A stretch of 64,000 bases of DNA. Source: Zoroaster sp. YZ-2022. Lineage: Eukaryota; Echinodermata; Asteroidea; Forcipulatida; Zoroasteridae. Of the stretch, positions 12,430 through 20,700 are shown one piece after another. The first letter of the stretch is position 1. Each line of letters starts with the position of its first letter. The notes beneath the pieces were generated by a model, which ran no database searches, was not told where the DNA came from, and worked only from the letters and a program-made list of their open reading frames with translations. A program made the position numbers and the translations under genes. The DNA lies in assembly GCA_029582265.1 (NCBI GenBank), contig CM055823.1:10762821-10826820 (forward strand), read 5' to 3'.

Positions 12430-12568
12430 GTCTGGGCCATGGGCACAACACGTACACGCAAACAGCGTCGATATCGATTGTACATGTAGATCCATTGTAA
12501 CCAAATATCGTGTACTACACGATATTTGGTTACAATAAAACTGTTGCGTGTGGTGCCATGGCCCAGAC
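12430..12568. repeat. Foldback (MITE-like) element
   Basis: The outer arms are GTCTGGGCCATGG (from 12430) and CCATGGCCCAGAC (to 12568). The centre is a 21-bp perfect palindrome with one spacer base: left arm 12494-12514, C at 12515, right arm 12516-12536 (core AACCAAATATCGTGTA). Between outer arm and centre, one side carries about 50 bp and the other about 20 bp, so the element is asymmetric. A related copy in reverse order sits at 60447-60590. Confidence 0.8.
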
Positions 12569-12866
12569 GTAATTTCAAACTGTAAAATGGATCGCCAACA
12601 GTACACGGTCATAAAAAGAGTAAGTATTTTGAAGTTACTTTTTAAGAGGATTTCCTGTATTTATCTTCGTGTTTTTATACAAGAAAAACCATTTTTTAAG
12701 CTGTCCATTCGTCGTTGCATTGTGCCTGTTTAACTAACAATAACATGACTAACGTTAGTTAGGCCTACGTGAACATACTTTGGACAGTAAACAACTAACA
12801 AAATATGAACAGATCGTAAATAAATCGTACATACAGAGCGTACATTTATTATAAATGCAGGTTGAT

Positions 12867-14846
12867 TCTGTTTTCTTGTCAACAAAGGATCATGGTTGGG
12901 TTCATTTACACTGAAGTAATTTCACTCGTTACATGTCTAAGACTATGTACACTCATTTCTAGATTGGTTACAATTAGGTTAAACAGGTCAACAAAGTGGT
13001 TTCAATTGTGGGGGAGGGAAGTGTGTAACCACAAAAGTCAAGTTATGAAACCCAACAGACAGTTAAAATAAATGTGTATTTCATTGCTTTATTAGCAATT
13101 TACAAGCATCCATACAACTCTTTGATTATTTCAATGTCTAACAATTTATGTACAAAATGGCATCTGATCTTTACAGACATTTTGCCAATCATGTGTACAA
13201 CCTTGAAAAGTAAAAAATCAATGTATAATTTGTTTTCAAATTGTATAAATAATTTTTTAATTATTTGCGGTATAGGTGAAAACAAAGACAGTTTATAAGC
13301 ATGTCACAATAAGGAGATGCTTGATTACAGTGTCACTATCATTGTCAATTTATCATTATATTTTTGTTATAAACTTAACCTGAAAGTGAAGTATATTATA
13401 AATAAAGATTAAATTTATTTTTGTACAAGACTTAATACCAAGAGATAAATACCAATGTTGGCTTCATTTAAATCTAAAATTGAAAGGTTTTTCCATAAAC
13501 AAAGTGAAAATAGCAACCAATTATCAGATTTGATCCAGTGGATATATATTCTGTTTTCTTGTCAACAAAGGATCATGGTTGGGTTCATTTACACTGAAGT
13601 CATTTCACTTGTTATATGTGTAAGACCATGTACACTCATTTCTAGATTGGTCACAAGTACATGTAGGTTAAACAGGTCAGCAAAGTGGTTTCAATTGATT
13701 GTGGGGGAGGGAAGTGTGTAACCACAAAAGTCAAGTCATGAAACCCAACAGACAGTTAAAATAAATATGTATTTCATTGCTTTATTAGCAATTTACAAGC
13801 ACCCATACAACTCTTTGATTATTTCAACGTCTAACAATTTATGTACAAAATGGCATCTGATCTTTACAGACATTTTGCCAATCATGTGTACAACCTTGAA
13901 AAGTTAAAAATCAATGTATAATTTGTTTTCAAATTTTATAAATAATTTTTTAATTATTTGCGGTATAAGGTGAAAACAAAGACAGTTTATAAGCATGTCA
14001 CAATAAGGAGATGCTTGATTACAGTGTCACTATCATTGTCAATTTATCATTATATTTTTGTTATAAACTTAACCTGAAAGTGAAGTATATTATAAATAAA
14101 GATTAAATTTATTTTGTACAAGACTTAATACCAAGAGATAAATACCAATGTTGGCTTCATTTAAATCTAAAATTGAAAGGTTTTCTATAAACAAAGTGAA
14201 AATGGCAACCAATTATCAGATTTGATCCAGTGGATATATATTCTGTTTTCTTGTCAACAAAGGATCATGGTTGGGTTCATTTACACTGAAGTCATTTCAC
14301 TTGTTACATGTGTAAGACCATGTACACTCATTTCTAGATTGGTTACAAGTAGGTTAAACAGGTCCAACAAAGTGGTTTCAATTGATTGTGGGGAGGGAAG
14401 TGTGTAACCACAAAGTCAAGTCATGAAACCCAACAGACAGTTAAAATAAATATGTATTTCATTGCTTTATTAGCAATTTACAAGCACCATACAACTCTTT
14501 GATTATTTCAATGTCTAACAATTTATGTACAAAATGGCATCTGATCTTTAGGTTGTAATTCTGTAGTATGGATGCAGCTACAGACATTTTGCCAATCATA
14601 TGTACAACCTTGAAAATGTAAAAATCAATGTAGAATTTGTTTTCAAATTTTATACATTATTTTTTAATTATTTGCAGTATAGGTGAAAACAAAGACAGTT
14701 TATAAGCATGTCACAATAAGGAGATGCTTGATTACAGTGTCACTATCATTGTCAATTTATCATTATATTTTTATAAACTTAACCTGAAAGTGAAATATAT
14801 TATAAATAAAGATTAAATTTATTTTTGTACAAGACTTAATACCAAG
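12867..14846 (+). repeat. Tandem array, about 690-bp unit, three copies
   Basis: The landmark TTGTCAACAAAGGATCATGG recurs near 12878, 13560 and 14252 (spacing about 683 and 692). Each unit runs through TGAAACCCAACAGACAG, AATTTACAAGCACC, ACAATAAGGAGATGCTTG and ACTTAATACCAAGAG. The short frames reading QQRIMVGFIYTE... are the same repeat seen again and again in this window, on both strands. They have no start context or domain, and I do not call them genes. Related single copies occur at 10160 and 42535. Confidence 0.9.
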
Positions 14847-15239
14847 AGTAGTATAGGAAAATGGGGCTCCTGGCCCACTCTCACTTTTGTGGGGGGTCAT
14901 GAAAATGTGAAATGAAAAAATTTAAAATTTAAAAAATAAAATAAAAATTTTCTTACTAAAATAAAAATTTTAGTAATAAAATTTACGGCGTTGTGTTGTT
15001 GTTAAAAAGAAACTTGAAAAGAGTAGTGAGTGTGTGTAAAAGCCGAAATGACAATAAAAAAAAGGTTGTTGTTGTTTAGATTTTTAGAACGGTACGCGCT
15101 TGTTTTGTTGTAAAAAAAATTAAATTTTCTTAAGAAAATTAAAAATTTTTAATAAAAATAAATTTTCAAAAAAAATCAGTAAGCACGACCCCCCACAAAA
15201 GTTTCGATTTGTCCAGGAGCCCCATTTTCCTATACTACT
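14847..15239. repeat. Inverted-repeat element bordering the virus-like block
   Basis: The ends are perfect 27-bp inverted repeats: 14847-14873 (AGTAGTATAGGAAAATGGGG...) and 15213-15239. A second matched pair lies inside: CTTTTGTGGGGGGTC at 14884-14898 and its complement at 15187-15201. The interior is extremely AT-rich with AAATTTTCTTAAGAAAATT-type palindromic runs. There is no ORF and no convincing target duplication. It may be a small foldback transposon that cut into the 690-bp array, or the terminus of the virus-like element immediately downstream (Polinton-type elements also begin with AG). The sequence alone does not decide. Confidence 0.75.
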
Positions 15240-15258
15240 GTATAATAGTAAAAAAAAA

Positions 15259-15311
15259 GTTAGTTAAAAAAGTGAAAAACATATTGAATATTATGTATTA
15301 GTATATTAAAG
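15259..15311 (+). promoter_or_regulatory. A-rich leader/promoter, copy 1
   Basis: A 53-bp leader with AAAAAAGTGAAAAAC at 15266-15280, then ATATTGAATATTATGTATTA and GTATATTAAAG directly before ATG 15312. It is almost identical to the leader at 15836-15890. The core resembles the A-rich TGAAAA early promoters of poxviruses and related large DNA viruses. That is a comparison from memory. Confidence 0.55.
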
Positions 15312-15840
15312 ATGGAATCAAGAAAATATTTATAAAAATGGCGATTTTCAGAATTGAAAGAGTACACAATTAATATATTGTGTGTTATTAGTAAACATTA
15401 TTTAAGCGAAAAACTTTGTTTGTATAAAAATGTATGGTTATATCAAATAGATGATTTTGAAATTACTTTAAAAGAAAATAAACTCACAATTATGAAAATA
15501 AAATATAATTTTTCACTCATTAATGCAAAAACTAATGAAAATTATTTATCTTTTAATTTAGAAAATTTAACAAATGATAAGAATTATCCTCGTTCTTATT
15601 TCTACATTTATGATCCATATAAAAAAAATTATATAAAATTACGCATTTAGTGTACCAAAAAAAAAAATCAATTTTAATAAAGCTGTTGACATGTATAATT
15701 ATGATTTTATAGAGTGGTCATTTTATAGCTACAATCAAAAAATTTACACTATACGAGCGGGTAAAGAAAGAATATCGTTTTACTCAAATTTTTGCTCGTC
15801 AAACGATTATGAATTTTGGTTTTCACTTGTAAAATGTTAG
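15312..15840 (+). pseudogene. Frameshifted AT-rich gene of the virus-like block, function unknown
   Basis: After ATG at 15312 the frame stops within eight codons. A long frame then runs from about 15354 to 15650, and another in a shifted register from about 15652 to the TAG at 15838-15840. The composition is strongly Lys/Asn/Tyr/Ile-rich, matching its AT content, with aromatic-rich segments such as NYDFIEWSFYSYNQK. The original product was probably about 170-180 residues and is now broken by at least two frameshifts. I recognise no domain. It shares its leader with the next gene, and its stop codon overlaps that gene's leader, a compactness typical of viral genomes. Confidence 0.5.
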
Positions 15841-15890
15841 TTAAAAAAAAGTGAAAAACATATTGAATATTATGTATTAGTATATTAAAG
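15836..15890 (+). promoter_or_regulatory. A-rich leader/promoter, copy 2
   Basis: It repeats the leader at 15259-15311, with AAAAAAAAGTGAAAAAC and then the same ATATTGAATATTATGTATTA and GTATATTAAAG up to ATG 15891. Its first bases overlap the stop codon of the upstream pseudogene. Conservation over more than 50 non-coding bases in front of two unrelated coding regions points to a shared regulatory function. Confidence 0.6.
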
Positions 15891-16202
15891 ATGACGACAA
15901 AAATGATTATTCCGTGCGAATGGCTTTTAATAGGTAAAACAGCCAAGTGTTCTGTACCGAGTGTAAAAGGAGTAGTGTTTTGCGCTCAGCATGAGTGGCG
16001 TGTAAGACATGGACGAAGTATACCAGTTCCGTGTCGAAAATGTAAGATTGGTACAAAATCAAAAGCGCAATTATGTACGAAATGCGGTAATGTATTAGAA
16101 TTAATATTTTTAAAGCGCCTTGAAGGAAAAGCTCGACGTAATTATAATTTAGTGATGAAAGAATTGTTGTCAAGAAATTTCTTTATAGATTATAAATTAT
16201 AA
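15891..16202 (+). CDS. Small Cys-rich zinc-binding protein of the virus-like block
   Basis: 103 residues from ATG at 15891, chosen because it directly follows the conserved leader. Cysteines and histidines are paired: an N-terminal set with C11, C20 and a CAQH near residue 31-34, then PCRKC and LCTKCG about 12 residues apart, a classic two-knuckle zinc ribbon. The C-terminal third is basic and helical (LKRLEGKARRNYN...). It is intact, unlike its upstream neighbour. A nucleic-acid or protein-binding role is likely from the zinc pattern alone. I recall similar small Cys-rich proteins from virus-like elements in invertebrate genomes but cannot name the family. It converges with the - strand genes, ending 86 bp from the next stop. 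Confidence 0.7.
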   Translation: MTTKMIIPCEWLLIGKTAKCSVPSVKGVVFCAQHEWRVRHGRSIPVPCRKCKIGTKSKAQLCTKCGNVLELIFLKRLEGKARRNYNLVMKELLSRNFFIDYKL

Positions 16203-16287
16203 TTATACGGCGGGGGTCTATCTTTTCCTCGCCCCACTACACTAGATTTACTAGGTGAAGTATAATAAGATTTATTTACATCAAAGT

Positions 16288-16911
16288 TTATTTTAAATTC
16301 ATAAGTTTTTCTATAAGATTTTTTTTTTCTTTATTTACATCGGCAGGTTTATCGGTTGTTTTATTCAGCGACGCAGTCTGTGCCGTATCTTTATTAGAGT
16401 TATTGCGAATTTTTTCTCTCATCGCAGAGTACTTTCTTTGCTCTTTAACGATTAAATCAAATTCTTCTTGACTTATAATATCGTCTTCGATGGCTTTTGA
16501 AACATGACTGTTGATGGTGTTTAGTTTACTTTCGGCTAAAACTCTAATTTCACTATGTTTTTTAGCTTTTTTAGATAATCTATATTTGACGTATTTAAGA
16601 GCAAATGCTGCACCACCCAACCCTAAAGCTAAACCTTCTAAAACAAATCCTACAGGCGATGATACAACGCTGGCGATACTAGCGATTCCGATAGCTCCTG
16701 CTCCCATGCACCCTAATTCAGCTAGAGTTTCTACAATACTACAAGCGTTGATGATTTTATTATATTTTTTATAGACAGCTTCACGCTCATTTCTCTCTTT
16801 TAAAAGTTCTTTTTGAATATTATCGATTTTTTGCAATCGAAATGATTTAGAATCACCAATTGGTGGCAAATTTGGATAAATTACGTTTGTTGATTCTATA
16901 GGTGCGCTCAT
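16288..16911 (-). CDS. Membrane-associated coiled-coil protein of the virus-like block (207 aa)
   Basis: An intact ORF. Residues 1-25 are proline-rich, about 26-50 form a charged helix (IQKELLKERNEREAVYKKYN), and about 55-105 form a glycine/alanine-rich hydrophobic pair of segments (GCMGAGAIGIASIASVV, then FVLEGLALGLGGAAFALKYV). About 110-170 is again charged and helical (LNTINSHVSKAIEDDIISQ), and the tail is Lys-rich. Two apolar segments between amphipathic helices suggest a membrane-inserting or membrane-remodelling protein. I recall related proteins as common in cnidarian and other invertebrate genomes near virus-like elements. That is memory, not a search. ATG at 16911 is the first in frame. 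Confidence 0.7.
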   Translation of the reverse strand: MSAPIESTNVIYPNLPPIGDSKSFRLQKIDNIQKELLKERNEREAVYKKYNKIINACSIVETLAELGCMGAGAIGIASIASVVSSPVGFVLEGLALGLGGAAFALKYVKYRLSKKAKKHSEIRVLAESKLNTINSHVSKAIEDDIISQEEFDLIVKEQRKYSAMREKIRNNSNKDTAQTASLNKTTDKPADVNKEKKNLIEKLMNLK

Positions 16912-16973
16912 TGTTTTCTATTAATAGTAAAAGATAAAAATTAAAAAACTTTTTTAAAATCTTGATCAGACGG

Positions 16974-17477
16974 CTAAAAACTACTAACTTTAAAATCGTA
17001 ACAGATTCCAGCATCTATATCGCCGAAAAAAACTAATTGTGCAAAAACTTTTTTGTCAAAGTTGTTGTTTTTTATTTTGAAGTAAATACCACATTCTAAA
17101 AGCTGTGGTTCATGATTAAAATCATGATCATGATTTTCTCCCCTAAAAAAGAAAAAAGAATCTCCTCGATTTAATTCAAATTTTGAAATGTATGTTTGAA
17201 AATTATTATTATGATCAGTTTTTTTTACATATGTTGTACCGTTTATTACCGGTATTGTAACAGCTAAAATTGGTCCTCTTTGACCATTCCACAAAAAGCC
17301 AACATTACGTTCATATATATAAAAAAAACTAAAAGGTACTGAAGGATTTTCGATATGTCCACTTTTTTCAACTATAATGTTTGGATTGTTTGGTACGACG
17401 GATGAAATTTTAATTTCATCGCTACTATAAAAAGCTCGTTCGCTCTCTGCGTAACCAGGTCCGTAAATACTTGCCAT
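16974..17477 (-). CDS. Virus-like block beta-rich protein A (167 aa), paralogue of the next gene
   Basis: An intact ORF starting MASIYGPGYAESERAFYSS, nearly identical at the N terminus to the neighbouring 163-aa product. The rest is rich in beta-forming and aromatic residues, with a run of Phe in GDSFFFFRGENHDHD and a C-terminal QLVFFGDIDAGICYDFKV that aligns with the partner's SFFGALNSKICFNIKI. It looks like a compact all-beta fold, perhaps a jelly-roll structural or receptor-binding protein. That is inference from composition and context. The start is fixed by the shared MASIYGPGYAE motif and the TATAAAT immediately upstream. It is separated from the upstream paralogue by 26 bp. Confidence 0.7.
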   Translation of the reverse strand: MASIYGPGYAESERAFYSSDEIKISSVVPNNPNIIVEKSGHIENPSVPFSFFYIYERNVGFLWNGQRGPILAVTIPVINGTTYVKKTDHNNNFQTYISKFELNRGDSFFFFRGENHDHDFNHEPQLLECGIYFKIKNNNFDKKVFAQLVFFGDIDAGICYDFKVSSF

Positions 17478-17489
17478 ATTTATAGTATG
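17478..17489 (-). promoter_or_regulatory. TATAAAT motif abutting the start codon, copy A
   Basis: Read on the - strand this is CATACTATAAAT directly followed by ATGGC. The paralogous gene upstream has ATTATATAAAT in the same position. Poxvirus late promoters place TAAAT against the start codon, and the similarity is noted as a hypothesis. Confidence 0.4.
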
Positions 17490-17503
17490 AAAATAAATAA
17501 AAA

Positions 17504-17995
17504 TTAATTTAACGGTAAACTTTTAATTTTTATATTAAAACAGATTTTAGAATTTAACGCGCCAAAAAAACTTGCCTCTGCAAAAACTTTTTGTACATTT
17601 TGTATTTTAAAACACATTTCATACTTTAGATGCTGCGTTTCATTATCGATAAAATGAAATTTCTCATTTCGTTCTGGAGAAGGAATATAATAAACGTTAG
17701 CTGCATAATCACGCGTCGCTGAATGCGTAACAAAACTATCAGTTTTAATAAATTGTGTAAAAATAGAGCAGTACGTTGGCGATTCATTAAACATAAAAAA
17801 GGGTTGTTTAAAATGAGCGTGCCAACCAATTGTAACATTAAATTTTTCAATTAGAAATATATTTTGTAAAATCTCATCTCTGTTAAGATACCCATGATGT
17901 TCATAAATTTCGATAGATGGCGCTCGTGTAATTTTACCGCTACTATAAAAAACTCGTTCGCTCTCTGCGTAACCAGGTCCGTAAATACTTGCCAT
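17504..17995 (-). CDS. Virus-like block beta-rich protein B (163 aa)
   Basis: An intact ORF beginning MASIYGPGYAESERVFYSS. The first 19 residues differ from protein A at one position, while the middle is strongly diverged. This is a tandem duplication with a constrained N terminus, perhaps a docking or virion-anchoring segment, and a variable body. The C terminus (SFFGALNSKICFNIKIKSLP) keeps the paralogue's pattern. The ATG lies only 2 bp beyond the stop codon of the broken upstream gene (18000-17998), so the genes are packed as in an operon-like viral cluster. Expression of such compact neighbours would normally rely on individual promoters. Confidence 0.7.
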   Translation of the reverse strand: MASIYGPGYAESERVFYSSGKITRAPSIEIYEHHGYLNRDEILQNIFLIEKFNVTIGWHAHFKQPFFMFNESPTYCSIFTQFIKTDSFVTHSATRDYAANVYYIPSPERNEKFHFIDNETQHLKYEMCFKIQNVQKVFAEASFFGALNSKICFNIKIKSLPLN

Positions 17996-18007
17996 ATTTA
18001 TATAATT
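17996..18007 (-). promoter_or_regulatory. TATAAAT motif abutting the start codon, copy B
   Basis: On the - strand this reads AATTATATAAAT, then ATGGC. The motif overlaps the stop codon of the upstream broken gene, so it must act from within that gene's end. It matches the motif in front of the paralogue at 17477. Confidence 0.4.
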
Positions 18008-18500
18008 TTAACATTTAAAATAATGGGAAAACCGTGATTATTTATATCCCTACCTTTTGAATCTCTAATTTGAAAGGTTAACGCGTTAAAAGTACCGAGT
18101 TTTAATTTTTTAAACGATAGATTTGTATATTCTTTAAACATACTTTTTCCAAACAATTGTCCTTACAAAGGGAAAAGTGTTTAGAAAGGGTGCTAGGTTG
18201 TCCGTTGTAATAATTATTAGTTGTAGAAATTTGATCGCAATGAATATATAAAATTTTAAAAGATGAATATCGATTTTTTACTATATTCTCCACGTTTAAA
18301 AATTTCATTATGAAGCCCGAGTAAATTTAGCTAACAGATGAAAATTTAACAGATTTTTCTTCTTGAGTCAAACTCATCAAGTAAACACCCGTTGTTTTAT
18401 TAATCTCAAACCTAATCCAAGGCTTATGTCTTATTATAATATCAATAATTTCAATAATATTGTAAAGTCCTGGTTCTACAGCAGTAGTTAAGCGGGCTGA
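17998..18500 (-). pseudogene. Broken capsid-like (beta-sandwich) gene of the virus-like block
   Basis: Three reading-frame pieces in order look like parts of one protein: 18500-18331 (SARLTTAVEPGLYNIIEI...), about 18308-18180 (KILYIHCDQISTTNNYYNGQ), and 18120-17998 (LTFQIRDSKGRDINN..., ending in TAA). The 'Y-hydrophobic-H-C-D' strand and the 'F-x-I-R-D-x-x-G-R' strand near the C terminus recall the minor capsid or penton-type jelly-roll proteins of Polinton/adintovirus-like elements. At least three frameshifts separate the pieces. The 5' part is lost where the minisatellite begins near 18500. It is clearly non-functional. The family assignment is from pattern memory and moderately uncertain. 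Confidence 0.5.
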
Positions 18501-19091
18501 TATACCGTAATTTGACCTTGGACATATAAATTTGCATAAATTTGCATAAATGAATAATAATGAGGTCAAAAAGCGTGTGGGAGATTTATACCGTATGATG
18601 ACCTCATTTGCATAAATTATGAATAAATGAATAAATTATAAAGGGGTCAAAGATAATGAGGGGCTAAAGCGTGGTGGAGATAGGAAAAATTTATACCGTA
18701 GGATGACCTTAGGGGGCGGGAACGATTGAACGATTGAATACTAATGAGAAAGATAATGAGGCGCTTAAGCGTGTGGAGATAGGAAAAATTTATACCGTAG
18801 GATGACCTTTTTTAAAATATGCAAATGAGAAAATAATGAGCAAAAGATAATGAGGCGAGTAAAGCGTGGGGAGATATGAAAAAATTTATACCGTAGGATG
18901 ACCTCATTTGCATAATTAGATAGGATAATAACGAGAAGGGATAATGAGGGGCTAAAGCGTGGTGGAGATAGGAAAAATTTATACCGTCGGATGACCTCAT
19001 TTGCATAAGTAGATAGGATAATGACGAGAACAGATAATGAGGCGCTAAAGCGTGTGGGAGATAGGAAAAATTTATACCGTAGGATGACCTT
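18498..19091. repeat. Minisatellite, about 70-100-bp units, about six copies
   Basis: The core GGAGATAGGAAAAATTTATACCGTAGGATGACC recurs near 18580, 18680, 18775, 18870, 18965 and 19060, preceded by AGATAATGAGGCGCTAAAGCG. Several units continue with CTCATTTGCATAA, an octamer (ATTTGCAT). Spacing is irregular because of internal deletions. It replaces the 5' end of the capsid-like pseudogene. The open frames across it are repeat artefacts. Confidence 0.85.
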
Positions 19092-19233
19092 AAGATCACA
19101 GAGGGGGGTCGCTAGAGGGCTACTGTAACGTATGACGTAATACAATGAGGGGTTTACTACGTCAAGATGGCGGTTGGATGCGTTTAATTTATGGATGTAA
19201 TTATGTATGTATAGATGGAACAATGTACGGTGC

Positions 19234-19500
19234 CTAATGGAACATTCGCGAGCGCAGTTCTTTGTTCGGTGAACGGTACTTTCCCGCGCTTTGAGTGACC
19301 CTTAGTCTTTGTTCTTCTTTCGCAACCCGTATATCCCACCCGCCATTCATGTCTAAAAAATGCATAACGTGTTTAAAATTAGCGTAAGAAGGGTTGTATT
19401 GTATAAAGTAGGGATCTTGATGAGACAAAATGCATAACAGCGGGATAGCGTTTTCTACTTTCTATAGTAGTTGGTTGACGTTGAAATGGGATGTGATTGA
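19234..19500 (-). pseudogene. Coding-like remnant, unrecognised
   Basis: Two overlapping - strand frames give protein-like sequence: an upstream piece with TTIESRKRYPAVMHF and a downstream piece with DPYFIQYNPSYANFKHVMHF, then WDIRVAKEEQRLRVTQ, ending in a stop at 19234. A single frameshift near 19430 would join them into one reading frame. I recognise no family. It may be another gene of the virus-like block, whose cluster orientation it shares, or an unrelated relic. Confidence 0.25.
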
Positions 19501-20463
19501 AATAACAAAACAAGAACAAACAATAAATAAATAAAATTAAAAAAAATAAAAATAAAATAAATAAAACAAATAAATAAATAAATAAAATAAAAATAATAAT
19601 TAAAGGGGACAATCAAACAATATGTAAAATAAAGTCCTAAAAAGGACTATTTGTGTTTATGTCATTGTACTTACATTGACTGCGTGTACTGCGTAAAGAT
19701 GAGATACTGGGGAAACAAACATGCTACAACAGACATGAACATATTCTCTTTTTGGAAGATTTGGGCGGGGGGCCCTCCTTGACCCCCCTGATTTATTGGT
19801 GTGTTGCTTTCGATGGTCTTGGACGTACACGGGTTACTTGAACTTTGACGGGTTACTCTGCACCAGAAACCTTGCGTACTCTAGGTTCCCATCAACATTG
19901 ACAGCATATGCAAATGCGCTCCATCTGAGAAATAACCTAATTGTGAGGAAAGGAATAGGCTACATTACTCTCTTAGTTCAGCATTTATCCTCGGCTTCAA
20001 TAAATCCTAATTCTCGCACGTACTGGTAGAATAAACAGATGATGGTCATACTGGTGAAGATACAGTTAACTAATAACAGTCAGTGTAGAGCTGTTCTGAT
20101 GGCCCCCCAACGGGATTGCTATAATGATATTGATCCCAATACGAGAGAATGGACCACCTGATAAACCCTGAATGATTAGCGCGCCAAAGGGTGTGGTTGT
20201 GCCCAGACATCTATTGAACAAAAGGAGTCGAAATCTTGGCGGGACAAAACTATTCACGAGGGATTATGGTATGATCAAAGGATGGAGGTCAAATCTTGAT
20301 AGGACAGAATTATTCATGAGTATCTTTAGAAAGTATATATTTCTTAAGGGGTAGGCCCGTCGTATGTCCCCCTAGATATTGCTCTGTGATTTGATTGCAT
20401 CCACAAATTCAGCCAGCATGTCCAAATTTGGATAAACCACTCACGTAGACTACCCCTCAATAT
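19501..20463. other. Unannotated spacer
   Basis: 19500-19610 is a low-complexity AAAT/AAAAT stretch. An imperfect direct repeat of about 43 bp lies at 20226-20268 and 20286-20328 (TATTCACGAG versus TATTCATGAG). No gene is supported. Confidence 0.5.
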
Positions 20464-20700
20464 ATAACCCTTTCAACCCCATTGTGCCATATTGGCTCAA
20501 TATTGTATATTTCTTGGGTACCGTGGTGTTCTTTTGGCACACGAAAACAATACTCATTTGTTCCCGGCGAGCCCCTGTGGCACGTCGGTAACACCTGATT
20601 TCGGAAAATGTCAATAGCGCCCTCAATTGACAAGTGTTTTCTGATTGGCTGAAAAGGACGCCCCGCGAATTTTGCGTGCCATTGATAGCTATGGACGCCG

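Larger units (their letters stand above)
12184..14846 (+). mobile_element. Helentron/HINE-like element 6, 3' truncated
   Basis: It begins directly after the CTAG of element 5 with TTTTTACTTC and the CTCAGTGGCGACTGTCC block, then TGACGTCATGATTACGTCATCA. A foldback insertion (12430-12568) and the tandem units of about 690 bp follow. No 3' hairpin or CTAG end is seen, because the sequence stops at the inverted-repeat element at 14847. The part 12430-12840 is mirrored at 60215-60600. ATG at 12587 opens 11 codons to GTAAGT (12620), too little to call a gene. Confidence 0.45.

Noticed and set aside
10160..14410. Repeated short ORFs reading QQRIMVGFIYTEVISLV...
   Set aside because: They occur many times on both strands inside a 690-bp tandem repeat, have variable ends and no domain or start context. 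They are by-products of the repeat.
18765..19223. - strand ORFs of 95 and 152 codons over the minisatellite
   Set aside because: They are repeat-encoded (RYKFFLSP-type units) with no homology pattern.
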